A stretch of DNA of 64,000 nucleotides from Oscillatoria sp. SIO1A7 (GTDB taxonomy: Bacteria > Cyanobacteriota > Cyanobacteriia > Cyanobacteriales > Laspinemataceae). Where the stretch lies: the NCBI GenBank assembly GCA_010672965.1, contig JAAHFN010000022.1:241392-305391 (forward strand), given 5' to 3'. A program made the position numbers and the translations under genes. Position 1 is the stretch's first letter, and each line of letters starts with the position of its first letter. The notes beneath the pieces are model-generated. The model saw only the letters and a list, made by a program, of their open reading frames with translations. It was not told the origin of the DNA and searched no databases. Shown here in pieces: positions 37,359 to 44,762 of this stretch.

Positions 37359-37488
37359 AACGTATAGCAGTCAGCGGTCAGCAGTCAGCGCTCAGCAGTC
37401 AGCAGTCAGCGGTCAGCAGTCAGCGGTCAGCGGTCAGCGGTCAGCGGTATCCCCCCAAATTTTTTCTTTCGCTAAGGGGGGCAAAGAA
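37359..37488. repeat. GTCAGCG/GTCAGCA heptamer array
   Basis: About twelve tandem GTCAGC(A/G) units at 37370-37447 immediately upstream of the nucleotidyltransferase. Confidence 0.85.
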
Positions 37489-37689
37489 GCTTTCAAGGGT
37501 ATGTTTTTTAGATTTGGCATTAAGCGCTTGGTATCGAGGACGCGACCCGGGGCGTAGGGGCGACAGCATTCCCGAGACAGCTTGTGGTATTAAATAAAAA
37601 TATTGTATTGGAATGCTTCGCCCCAGACACTTATGCACCCCACCGATTGCGCTCATTTAGGAGATTATAAAAAACATACCCTTGAAAGC
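37489..37689. mobile_element. Family H palindromic element
   Basis: 201 bp bounded by GCTTTCAAGGGTATGTTTTT and AAAAACATACCCTTGAAAGC. The core (gtaggggcgacagcattccc ... gaatgcttcgcccc) is like that of family A. Part of another copy is at 62273. Confidence 0.8.
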
Positions 37690-37870
37690 GGCAATGAAGC
37701 CGATGGCGTTTTTAAGGGGGGTTGGGGGGATCCGGCGAGGGGTATCTCATTCTTACCAACGGGTTTTGATCGCACCCGCCCCTACGAGCCGAAAATAGCT
37801 AAACCATTTCCCTTCGCGTTTTAATCAATGTAGGGACGATTCGCGAATCGCCCCTACGAGCCGACGATGG
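37690..37870. repeat. Repeat remnant related to the in-frame element at 55209
   Basis: gccgatggcgtttttaaggg and ccaacgggttttgatcgcac are shared, with small changes, with the 150-bp insert inside the TPR gene at 55209-55358. No gene is seen. Confidence 0.6.
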
Positions 37871-38806
37871 CTAAACCATTTCCCTTCGGGCTTTAATCAA
37901 AAAAGCATTGGCTTTGGCATAGTCGGGACGCTCGGGCAATCGCGTGTTGGCAAAGGTGCGATCGAAATCAGCATGCAGCCGCAGCCGCCATTGGTTCACT
38001 TCCGACCAGGGCATATCGCCGCGACGAATAGCGAGGAGTTGTTCCCGGTATTGCTCGACCCGCACCGGGACAATCCCTTCCTGGAGAACGGTAATCCCGG
38101 AAAGCAAAAGGCGAATTAAGTGCATGGCGTGCTTCCAGCGAATTTCTCCTTTAGTTCGGATGTCTTGCTCTAGTTTTTTAAACTGAGACATGACGTAACC
38201 GTTGTAGGTTTGATAGACGAGCTTGGAGAGAAATATCTCGCGCTGCGCCAGAAGTTCTTCTGCCAGGGGCGCTGCCATTTCTACTAGCGGCGTGTAGAGA
38301 CATTCCAATACATTGGGATTGGCTTTTAGCGCCAAAGTCAGGAATTTTTGCAGTTCCCAGTAGCATTCTTCGGTTTGGTTGTTTTCCAATTGTTCGGGAA
38401 CGCCGTAGAGAGACCAGTGCATTTCTGCCGGAGGCAAGTAAATGCCGCGCCGGTCTATGTCCGAGTCGCGATCGTCTAGGCCGAAAGCTCTAGAACCGAC
38501 GATGCAGCGATAGATGATTTTGTCATAAAGATTAAAGTCCGCTAAGACTGCTTCTGGCAATTGCAGACCTTGCTTTTGCCATTGCTTGCGGATGCTCAGT
38601 TGCTCCCGACGCAGAGAAGCTTCGTCCCCGTCGGCAAAGCGAATCCGATAGGTGTGGGCATTGTCGGTTGGGGTTCTAACGATCGCTCCCACTGCACCGG
38701 CTTGGCGATCGGGTTTGCTGTGGGTTCCTTTGATGGCGACCCGGGTCACGACCTGCGTTCCCACCGGCAAAATTAGATTTGGATTAAATGATTCTTGCTC
38801 CAACAC
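37871..38806 (-). CDS. YcgL-like nucleotidyltransferase with N-terminal beta domain
   Basis: The 311-residue protein has an N-terminal ~75-residue domain with valine/threonine-rich strands (LPVGTQVVTRVAIKGTHSKP ... RIRFADGDEASLRREQL), resembling a small SH3-like or KOW-like barrel. It is followed by the nucleotidyltransferase domain with CIVGSRAFGLDDRDSDIDRR at about 102-121. The helical part, NVLECLYTPLVEMA, and the tail ADFDRTFANTRLPERPDYAK match COG3541-like proteins. Many cyanobacteria have this longer form beside the shorter one at 36612. Activity is presumed from the intact Gly-Ser and Asp-x-Asp residues. Confidence 0.85.
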   Translation of the reverse strand: MLEQESFNPNLILPVGTQVVTRVAIKGTHSKPDRQAGAVGAIVRTPTDNAHTYRIRFADGDEASLRREQLSIRKQWQKQGLQLPEAVLADFNLYDKIIYRCIVGSRAFGLDDRDSDIDRRGIYLPPAEMHWSLYGVPEQLENNQTEECYWELQKFLTLALKANPNVLECLYTPLVEMAAPLAEELLAQREIFLSKLVYQTYNGYVMSQFKKLEQDIRTKGEIRWKHAMHLIRLLLSGITVLQEGIVPVRVEQYREQLLAIRRGDMPWSEVNQWRLRLHADFDRTFANTRLPERPDYAKANAFLIKARREMV

Positions 38807-39183
38807 CGATTAATCCTCCCCTCTAGCTCGCTTGTAATATTATGTATTACTTTTTGTAACATGTCAAGTTTTGGGAATTGGGCATTGGGCATGGGGCATT
38901 GGGCATTGGGCATGGGGCATTGGGCGAGGGAGACCGGGGGACATGGGGACATGGGGACCAGATAAAGGTCAAAAGTCAAAAGTCAAAAGTCAAAAGTGAA
39001 GAAACACGGGAGCATTTCAATTTTGTACGCTGCCGCCTTTTGACTTCTTCCCTACACCCTACACCCTACACCCTACACCCTACACCCTAATTTGTAGCCC
39101 AATGCCCAATGGGCAGGTGTGGCGCCCAAGTAAGGTATCTGAAACTAATTTCAAAAATTTTGCAAAAAAAATGCTAAAAAGGG
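38807..39183. repeat. Heptamer arrays and a family F fragment
   Basis: Contains GGGCATT heptamers (38877-38928), AGTCAAA heptamers (38969-38998), a family F end with part of its core (cgggagcatttcaattttg) at 39007-39040, and CTACACC heptamers (39050-39090). No gene. Confidence 0.7.
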
Positions 39184-39211
39184 TTGACAAGTTAAAAACA
39201 GTTGCTATAAT
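39184..39211 (+). promoter_or_regulatory. Consensus sigma-70 promoter
   Basis: TTGACA (39184-39189) and TATAAT (39206-39211) with a 16-bp spacer, 63 nt before the small gene at 39274. A leader hairpin, GGGGCATCAGCCCC, lies at 39233-39246. Confidence 0.8.
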
Positions 39212-39273
39212 AAAGTTGTCCGCAAAAAAAGAGGGGCATCAGCCCCCCAGCAAACCAAAGTTAAATTCTAGAT

Positions 39274-39501
39274 ATGAATGGATTTCAATGGACCCTTGAC
39301 GATTTAACCGTCAATACCGAAGCCAACACCGAAGGCCGCCGCAGCCTTACCCGTGAAGAAATGTTTGTTTTGGCTTGGTTGGTATTTTACCAGAGCGATC
39401 GCCATTACGCAGACCTCTTGCGAGAATGTAAGTTAACTGGCGAGCAATGCCACACGGCCCTAGAAGGGTTAATCGAACTAGACCTTCTGCGGGTGCGTTA
39501 A
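39274..39501 (+). CDS. Small conserved-looking hypothetical, helical
   Basis: The 75-residue acidic protein is predicted helical, with LTREEMFVLAWLVFYQSD and LTGEQCHTALEGLIELDLLR. The second part resembles the recognition and wing-approach helices of a small winged-helix fold, but I cannot place it in a family. It is almost certainly expressed: a perfect -35/-10 promoter lies 63 nt upstream and a strong intrinsic terminator begins 27 nt after the stop, making it a self-contained single-gene unit. No good Shine-Dalgarno site is visible before the ATG. Confidence 0.7.
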   Translation: MNGFQWTLDDLTVNTEANTEGRRSLTREEMFVLAWLVFYQSDRHYADLLRECKLTGEQCHTALEGLIELDLLRVR

Positions 39502-39527
39502 GCGGTCCGGCTATTACCAGCTCTGCT

Positions 39528-39554
39528 CCCGGCTCCCCGAGCCGGGTTTTTTTT
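39528..39554 (+). terminator. Intrinsic terminator of the small gene
   Basis: Perfect 8-bp stem CCCGGCTC/GAGCCGGG with a 3-nt loop followed by eight T residues. Confidence 0.92.
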
Positions 39555-39676
39555 ATTATAGCGGTCAGCAGTCAGCAGTCAGCTTTCAGCCCTATGCCCC
39601 GGAGGGCAGGCTTCGCCTACGACTTCGCTCAGGACATGCTTTCAGCCTTCAGTCAAAGTCTTGCTAATTATAGTAT

Positions 39677-39803
39677 TATAGCAGTAAGTTGTCAGCGGTC
39701 AGCGGCCAGCTAGAGCGCGAAGCGAAACGGCGGTCAAGCCTCTACAAGCCGACAATGCTTGTGCTAAAAGCTGACTGCTGATAGCTGACCGCTGACCGCT
39801 ATA
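39677..39803. mobile_element. Family G-like element
   Basis: 127 bp from TATAGCAGTAAGTTGTCAGC to GCTGACCGCTGACCGCTATA, made largely of GTCAGCG/GCTGACC heptamers. Another heptamer run sits at 39559-39590. Confidence 0.65.
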
Positions 39804-39841
39804 AAACAGTCGATCTATCTGTTGAAGATTAGGGGATTTGC

Positions 39842-40474
39842 ATGACTCTCACGCCCAAGTCATTTACCAAAATACTAGCTAGTTCGATCCTCGCTCTCGG
39901 TGCTACGGCGACCTTCACTCAGCCCAGCGAAGCCCAAAACCAACGATTTTTCTGCGGCACGGACAATCATCCCAGCTATGGAAACGTGCCCGCTACCATT
40001 GCTCGCACTACTCGGGGAAACGTCCCCATGATTGATTGGGTTTCTAACTGGATTAAAGATCCCCGTTGGACCCCCCAGGCTCGCTGCGAAGCAGTAGCCC
40101 AGAGATTCCAGCGCTATTACGACAACGGTACGCTGAAGTATATGAGGACTGGGACTTTCAGGGATTACCCCGTAATCTGCGTTGCCAGGGACAAGGGGGG
40201 TTCTTGTGTTGAAAGAGATATACTTGTCACCCTGGAACAGGGGAGCGATGCCTCCGAGACCTTGGCACAGATGACGGATGTGCGGCGTCGGGTTGGGGGA
40301 CCTTTACTGTTGAGCGATGACCTTATCTTCTATGTGGACGGCGAGACCTACGTTGATATAGAGGTTTTTCTCAATGAGGCAGAGGTTCGGGAAGGACTTC
40401 AGGAAGGACTTCAGGAAAAACCTCAGCAAGAACCTCAGCAAAAACCTCAAGAAGAACTCGAAGAACTCTGGTAA
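39842..40474 (+). CDS. COP23-domain exported protein
   Basis: The 210-residue protein has a signal peptide (about 1-31: ILASSILALGATATF, cut after PSEAQ). The domain is typical of the cyanobacterial COP23 (circadian oscillating polypeptide) family: RFFCGTDNHPSYGNVPATIA, then CEAVAQRFQRYYDNGTLKYM, and PVICVARDKGGSC. Its conserved cysteines probably form disulfides outside the cytoplasm. Molecular function is unknown. The C-terminal tail (EGLQEGLQEKPQQEPQQKPQ) is a short-period repeat. It starts a run of four protease genes, 15 nt before the first, and may be a partner or substrate. A ribosome-site-like AGGGGA precedes the ATG. Confidence 0.88.
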   Translation: MTLTPKSFTKILASSILALGATATFTQPSEAQNQRFFCGTDNHPSYGNVPATIARTTRGNVPMIDWVSNWIKDPRWTPQARCEAVAQRFQRYYDNGTLKYMRTGTFRDYPVICVARDKGGSCVERDILVTLEQGSDASETLAQMTDVRRRVGGPLLLSDDLIFYVDGETYVDIEVFLNEAEVREGLQEGLQEKPQQEPQQKPQEELEELW

Positions 40475-40489
40475 GCTCGTTAAGTTTTT

Positions 40490-41491
40490 ATGACGATGCG
40501 ATTGGGTACTTCCTGGATGCGGATTACCTTTGTTGGCTCTTTGTTGTTAGCGCTGCTTGCACGATCGCCGAACTTGAGGAGTAAGGTTTTGAGTGCAAAC
40601 AGCTCTGCAACTGAGACAGAGCCGGCAGAACCGGCATTGGCAGAAACATCGCTACCCCCGTCACTGCAAAACCGGGAAAACGAACTGCATCAGCAAGCCC
40701 GAGCGATCGCGGTTAGGGTACTTTCAGAAGTTCCCCTGGGTTCCGGTACTATAATTCAGCGACAGGGCTCCGTTTATACCGTTGTCACTAATAAGCACGT
40801 CCTCAGAGGGGGAAATTCTCCCTATTGGATTAGGACTGCCGATGGCCGAGATTATCCGGCGGACCCAGTTAATGCCGTCGGTCTAGAGGGTTATGACTTG
40901 GCTCTCTTGCAGTTTCGCAGCACCAGAACCGTCTATGCCGTAGCAAGATTGGGAAGCTCGTCCTCTCTGCAAGTAGGAGATGAGGTCTTTGCCGCTGGGT
41001 TTCCTTGGAAGGTAGAAGGCCAGAGTATCGAAAATGAAAATAATCGCGAAAATGAGGAGCTAATTCTGCCTTCTGCCTTCCAGCCCCTGCCTTCGAGCCA
41101 AGGGTTTATCCTGAGAATGGGTCGGGTCTCTCTGGTACTGGACAAGGCTTTGCAAGAGGGTTATCGAATCGGCTACACCAATAATGTGGAAAAGGGCATG
41201 AGTGGCGGGCCGCTCCTAAATCGCCGGGGCGAGGTTGTGGGTATCAATGGGATGCACGCTTATCCCCTCTGGGACGCTCCCGATCTATATGAGGATGGCT
41301 CCGAACCCAGTCCCTCTTTGCAACCGTTAATCGTTAGCTCCAGTTGGGCGATTCCTATCGAAACCGCAACGGAGAGGCGCGAGGCTTCGTCCCTGGTTTG
41401 TAGGGAAAAATTGAGTTATTGGAGCATTGTTTGTTTTATTTTGCAGATGCAGGCAGAGACCGAGGCAGGAAAGAGCTGTCGCGAGTTTTAA
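40490..41491 (+). CDS. Exported trypsin-like serine protease
   Basis: This 333-residue protein has an N-terminal hydrophobic segment (ITFVGSLLLALLARS) that exports or anchors it. The catalytic triad fits the S1/HtrA-like fold: His103 in TNKHVLRG, Asp136 in YDLALLQF, Ser238 in GMSGGPLLNRRG. No PDZ domain or repeat module follows, unlike its three downstream paralogues. The C-terminus after SSSWAIPIETA diverges and ends in a Cys-containing tail. It lies 15 nt after the COP23 gene and 26 nt before the next protease, so it is probably in one operon. Confidence 0.87.
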   Translation: MTMRLGTSWMRITFVGSLLLALLARSPNLRSKVLSANSSATETEPAEPALAETSLPPSLQNRENELHQQARAIAVRVLSEVPLGSGTIIQRQGSVYTVVTNKHVLRGGNSPYWIRTADGRDYPADPVNAVGLEGYDLALLQFRSTRTVYAVARLGSSSSLQVGDEVFAAGFPWKVEGQSIENENNRENEELILPSAFQPLPSSQGFILRMGRVSLVLDKALQEGYRIGYTNNVEKGMSGGPLLNRRGEVVGINGMHAYPLWDAPDLYEDGSEPSPSLQPLIVSSSWAIPIETATERREASSLVCREKLSYWSIVCFILQMQAETEAGKSCREF

Positions 41492-41517
41492 ACTTAGTCG
41501 CAGGAGGTCAAACTATT

Positions 41518-42960
41518 GTGAAATTTAGCCCCGCACTACCAACAGCTTTAATTGGTGCGGCGATCGCAGCAGTGCAATTGCCTTTTTCTGTGGCGCGAGC
41601 AGAGGATGTTGCCAAAGTTGCAAGGGAAATAACCGTGCGCATTGACGGGCCGGCAGCTGGGGGCTCGGGATTCATTGTCGAACTAGAGGGCAATACTTAT
41701 ACAGTGCTGACTAACTGGCATGTGGTGGATAGAGAAGGGGATTATACCGTCAGAACTGGAGACGGTCAGCAACATCGGGTAAGCCAAATACGGGAACTGC
41801 CCGGAGCAGATTTGGCGGTTTTGTCTTTCACCACTTCCCGACGCTATCGAGTGGCGGAATTGGGGGATTCCGATCGCGTGAATTTGACTCAAACGGTCTA
41901 TGTGGCAGGTTGGTTTAATCCCTTGTCAGAACAAGTTCTCAAACCCAGCTATAGTTTTATCGATGGTAAGATTACCAGTGTTTTGCCGCAACCTAACGAG
42001 CGAGGCTATTCCCTGGTTTATAACACTCCTGGTAATTATAAAGGAATGAGCGGTGGCCCAGTTCTCGACGAGCAAGGCAAGGTGCTGGGAATCAATGGAG
42101 AGGCGGTAGGCAACAAGCAAACCGGGCCTGTGGGCTTGTATTTGGCAATTCCGATTAACACTTTTGAACGATCGCAAATCGGAGAAAATGCTGAGGAAGC
42201 CTGGAACCGAGGAAGGGCTCGCTTAGATCTAGGAAACTATGAAAGAGCAATAGAATACTTCAATAAAGCGATTAGCCTCAATCCTAACTATGCCGATGCT
42301 TACAACGACCGGGGTCGCGCCTACCGCCGCCGGGGAAGTCACGAAAGAGCAATAGAGAACTTCGAGCGCGCGATTAGCCTCAATCCCAACCATGCTGAGG
42401 CTTACAACAATCGGGGTTTTGCCTACTCTGACCTGAGAAGCTATGAGAGAGCAATAGCAGACTTTAACCAAGCTATTAGTATCAAGCCCGACTATGCTTT
42501 GGCTTACAACAACCGGGGTCGCGCCTACCGCCTTCAGGAAAATTACGAAAGAGCAATAGCAGACTTTAACCAAGCGATTCGCCTCAATCCTGACTATGCT
42601 TTGGCTTACAATAACCGGGGTCTTGCCTACCGCAGCCAGGGAAGGTATGAGAGAGCAATAGCAGACTTTAACCGAGCGCTCGGTATCAGTCCTGACTCTG
42701 CTTCTGTTTACAACAACCGGGGTCTTGCCTACCGCAAACTGAGAAAGCACGAAAGAGCAATAGCAGACTACAACCGCGCTATTCTCATCAATCCCGACTA
42801 TGCTTTGGCCTACTACAACCGGGGTGTTGCTCATCTGAACGTCCGAGAGCGGCTAAGGGCAATTGAGGATTTTCGCAAGGCTGCAGAACTCTCGCAAACG
42901 CAAGGCGAAACTGAAATATATCAGAGGGCAACGAATAAAATTCAGGAGCTGTTGGAGTAA
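41518..42960 (+). CDS. Exported trypsin-like protease with seven or eight TPRs
   Basis: The protein is 480 residues from a GTG at 41518, which has an AGGAGG ribosome site 10 nt before it. It gives a proper signal peptide (FSPALPTALIGAAIAAVQLP, cut after VARA). An upstream ATG at 41419 overlaps the previous gene and is not favoured. Protease domain: His68 in TNWHVVDREG, Asp98 in PGADLAVLSF, Ser178 in KGMSGGPVLD. From about residue 215 come tandem 34-residue TPRs of the type YERAIADFNQAIRLNPDYA. These should bind a protein partner or the substrate in the periplasm. Confidence 0.9.
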   Translation: MKFSPALPTALIGAAIAAVQLPFSVARAEDVAKVAREITVRIDGPAAGGSGFIVELEGNTYTVLTNWHVVDREGDYTVRTGDGQQHRVSQIRELPGADLAVLSFTTSRRYRVAELGDSDRVNLTQTVYVAGWFNPLSEQVLKPSYSFIDGKITSVLPQPNERGYSLVYNTPGNYKGMSGGPVLDEQGKVLGINGEAVGNKQTGPVGLYLAIPINTFERSQIGENAEEAWNRGRARLDLGNYERAIEYFNKAISLNPNYADAYNDRGRAYRRRGSHERAIENFERAISLNPNHAEAYNNRGFAYSDLRSYERAIADFNQAISIKPDYALAYNNRGRAYRLQENYERAIADFNQAIRLNPDYALAYNNRGLAYRSQGRYERAIADFNRALGISPDSASVYNNRGLAYRKLRKHERAIADYNRAILINPDYALAYYNRGVAHLNVRERLRAIEDFRKAAELSQTQGETEIYQRATNKIQELLE

Positions 42961-43026
42961 GACCCTACAAGGCTGTCAACCTGACAAAATGGTACAAAAA
43001 ACGCGCTAACAAGATGTGAAATAACC

Positions 43027-44703
43027 ATGAGTTTCTCGCCCAGACTTTCAGCAATTATCGCTGGCACTGCTACTGTCGCCGCGCTAGTGCAACTCCAGCC
43101 CGCGCTAGCGCAAAAAACGGCGGCAGAAATTCGCGAAATAGCTGAGGCAATTACAGTACGCATTGACGGGCCGGGAGCTGGAGGCTCGGGATTTATTGTC
43201 GAACTAGAGGGCAATACTTATACAGTGCTGACCAACTGGCATGTGGTGGATAGAGAAGGGGATTATACGGTCAAAACTGCGGACGGTCGGCAACATCGAG
43301 TTGCTTATGGCCAAATACAAGAACTGCCTGGAGCAGACTTAGCGATTTTGTCTTTTACCAGTTCCCAGCGCTATCGGGTTGCAGAGTTGGGAAATTCCGA
43401 TCGCGTGACTTCGCCTCAAACAGTATATGTCTCCGGCTGGATCAATCCTTTACCAGCTATTCCCGAACCTAGCTATAGTTTTATCGATGGCAAGATTACC
43501 AGTGTTTTGCCGCAACCTAACGATCGCGGCTATTCCCTGGTTTATAACACCTCTGGGAATTATAAGGGGATGAGCGGTGGCCCAGCGCTGGACGAGGAAG
43601 GCAGGGTGGTGGGAATTAATGGGGAAGCAGCAGCAGATTTGCTGGACGGGCCTGTGGGCTTGTATTTGGGGATTCCGATTAATGCCTTTGAAGGAGTGCG
43701 AGTCAGGGAAACGGTTATAGAAACTGCTGAGGAAGCCTGGAAACGAGGAAAAGCGCGGTCAGACCAAGAAGACTATGAAAGAGCAATAGAATACTTCAAC
43801 CAAGCGACTCGCCTCAGTCCTGACTATGCAGACGCTTACAACAGCCGAGGTTGGGCTTACCACCTCCAGGGAAAGCATGAAAGAGCAATAGCAGACTTCG
43901 ACCAAGCGATTCGCCTCAATGCTGACTATGTTGACGCTTACAACAACCGAGGTTGGGTTTACTACCGCCAGGGAAAGCATGAAAGAGCAATAGCAGACTT
44001 TGACCGAGCGATTCGCCTCAATCCCGATCGCGCTAGGGCTTACTTCCACCGGGGTTGGGTTTACTACAGCCAAACAAAATATGAAAGAGCAATAGCAGAC
44101 TGCAACAGTGCAATTATCGTCAATCCCAACTATGCTATTGCTTACAACTGCCGGGGTGTTGCTTATGCTGCTCAGAAAAACTATGAAAGAGCATTAGCCG
44201 ATTACAGCGAGTCTTTGCGGCTCAACGTATTCGAACCCTGGATAGTGCAAACAAACCGGGGTATTGCCTACGGCCTCCAGGGTAACTATGAAAGAGCAAT
44301 AGAGGACTACAACCAAGCGATTCGCCTCAATCCCAACTATGCTATCGCTTACGTCAACCGGGGTGACGCCCACTATTACCAGAAAAACTATGAAGGAGCG
44401 ATAGAAGATTACAGCCAAGCGATTCGTATCAATCCCGACTATGCTACTGCTTACAACAACCGAGGTAATGCCTACAGGGAGCAAGCAAGGTATGAAAGGG
44501 CGATAGAAGATTACAACCAAGCAATTCGCATCAGTCCTGACTACGCTGAGGCTTACTACAGCCGGGGTTTTGCTCTTCGCAACATCGGAGAGCGGCAAAG
44601 GGCAATTGAGGACTTTCGCAAGGCGGCAGCTCTCCATCAAGCACAAGGGAATGCTAGATGGCATGAGGAGTCAAAAAAAAGAATCGAGGAGCTGTCGGAG
44701 TAA
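43027..44703 (+). CDS. Exported trypsin-like protease with about nine TPRs
   Basis: This 558-residue paralogue of the preceding gene has a signal peptide (LSAIIAGTATVAALVQLQP, cut after ALA). Catalytic residues are His72 (TNWHVVDREG), Asp104 (PGADLAILSF) and Ser183 (KGMSGGPALD). The protease domain is almost identical to that of its neighbours. The TPR array is longer, about nine units from residue 240, and ends with a diverged repeat (ERQRAIEDFRKAAALHQAQG). It is the third of the tandem proteases; the gap to the previous gene is 66 nt. Confidence 0.92.
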   Translation: MSFSPRLSAIIAGTATVAALVQLQPALAQKTAAEIREIAEAITVRIDGPGAGGSGFIVELEGNTYTVLTNWHVVDREGDYTVKTADGRQHRVAYGQIQELPGADLAILSFTSSQRYRVAELGNSDRVTSPQTVYVSGWINPLPAIPEPSYSFIDGKITSVLPQPNDRGYSLVYNTSGNYKGMSGGPALDEEGRVVGINGEAAADLLDGPVGLYLGIPINAFEGVRVRETVIETAEEAWKRGKARSDQEDYERAIEYFNQATRLSPDYADAYNSRGWAYHLQGKHERAIADFDQAIRLNADYVDAYNNRGWVYYRQGKHERAIADFDRAIRLNPDRARAYFHRGWVYYSQTKYERAIADCNSAIIVNPNYAIAYNCRGVAYAAQKNYERALADYSESLRLNVFEPWIVQTNRGIAYGLQGNYERAIEDYNQAIRLNPNYAIAYVNRGDAHYYQKNYEGAIEDYSQAIRINPDYATAYNNRGNAYREQARYERAIEDYNQAIRISPDYAEAYYSRGFALRNIGERQRAIEDFRKAAALHQAQGNARWHEESKKRIEELSE

Positions 44704-44762
44704 GATGCTGCTGGCGGCATTTGGTATAGTAAAAATCGCGCTTAACCAAATTTGATATAACT

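Noticed and set aside
41419..41517. Upstream ATG of the first TPR protease
   Set aside because: It lies in the previous protease gene and would bury the signal peptide. The GTG at 41518 has an AGGAGG site and a clean signal peptide.
42229..42834. 201-codon antisense frame opposite the TPRs
   Set aside because: Its periodic sequence mirrors the TPR repeats on the plus strand, so it is a shadow. The same holds for the antisense frames at 43759 and 44194.
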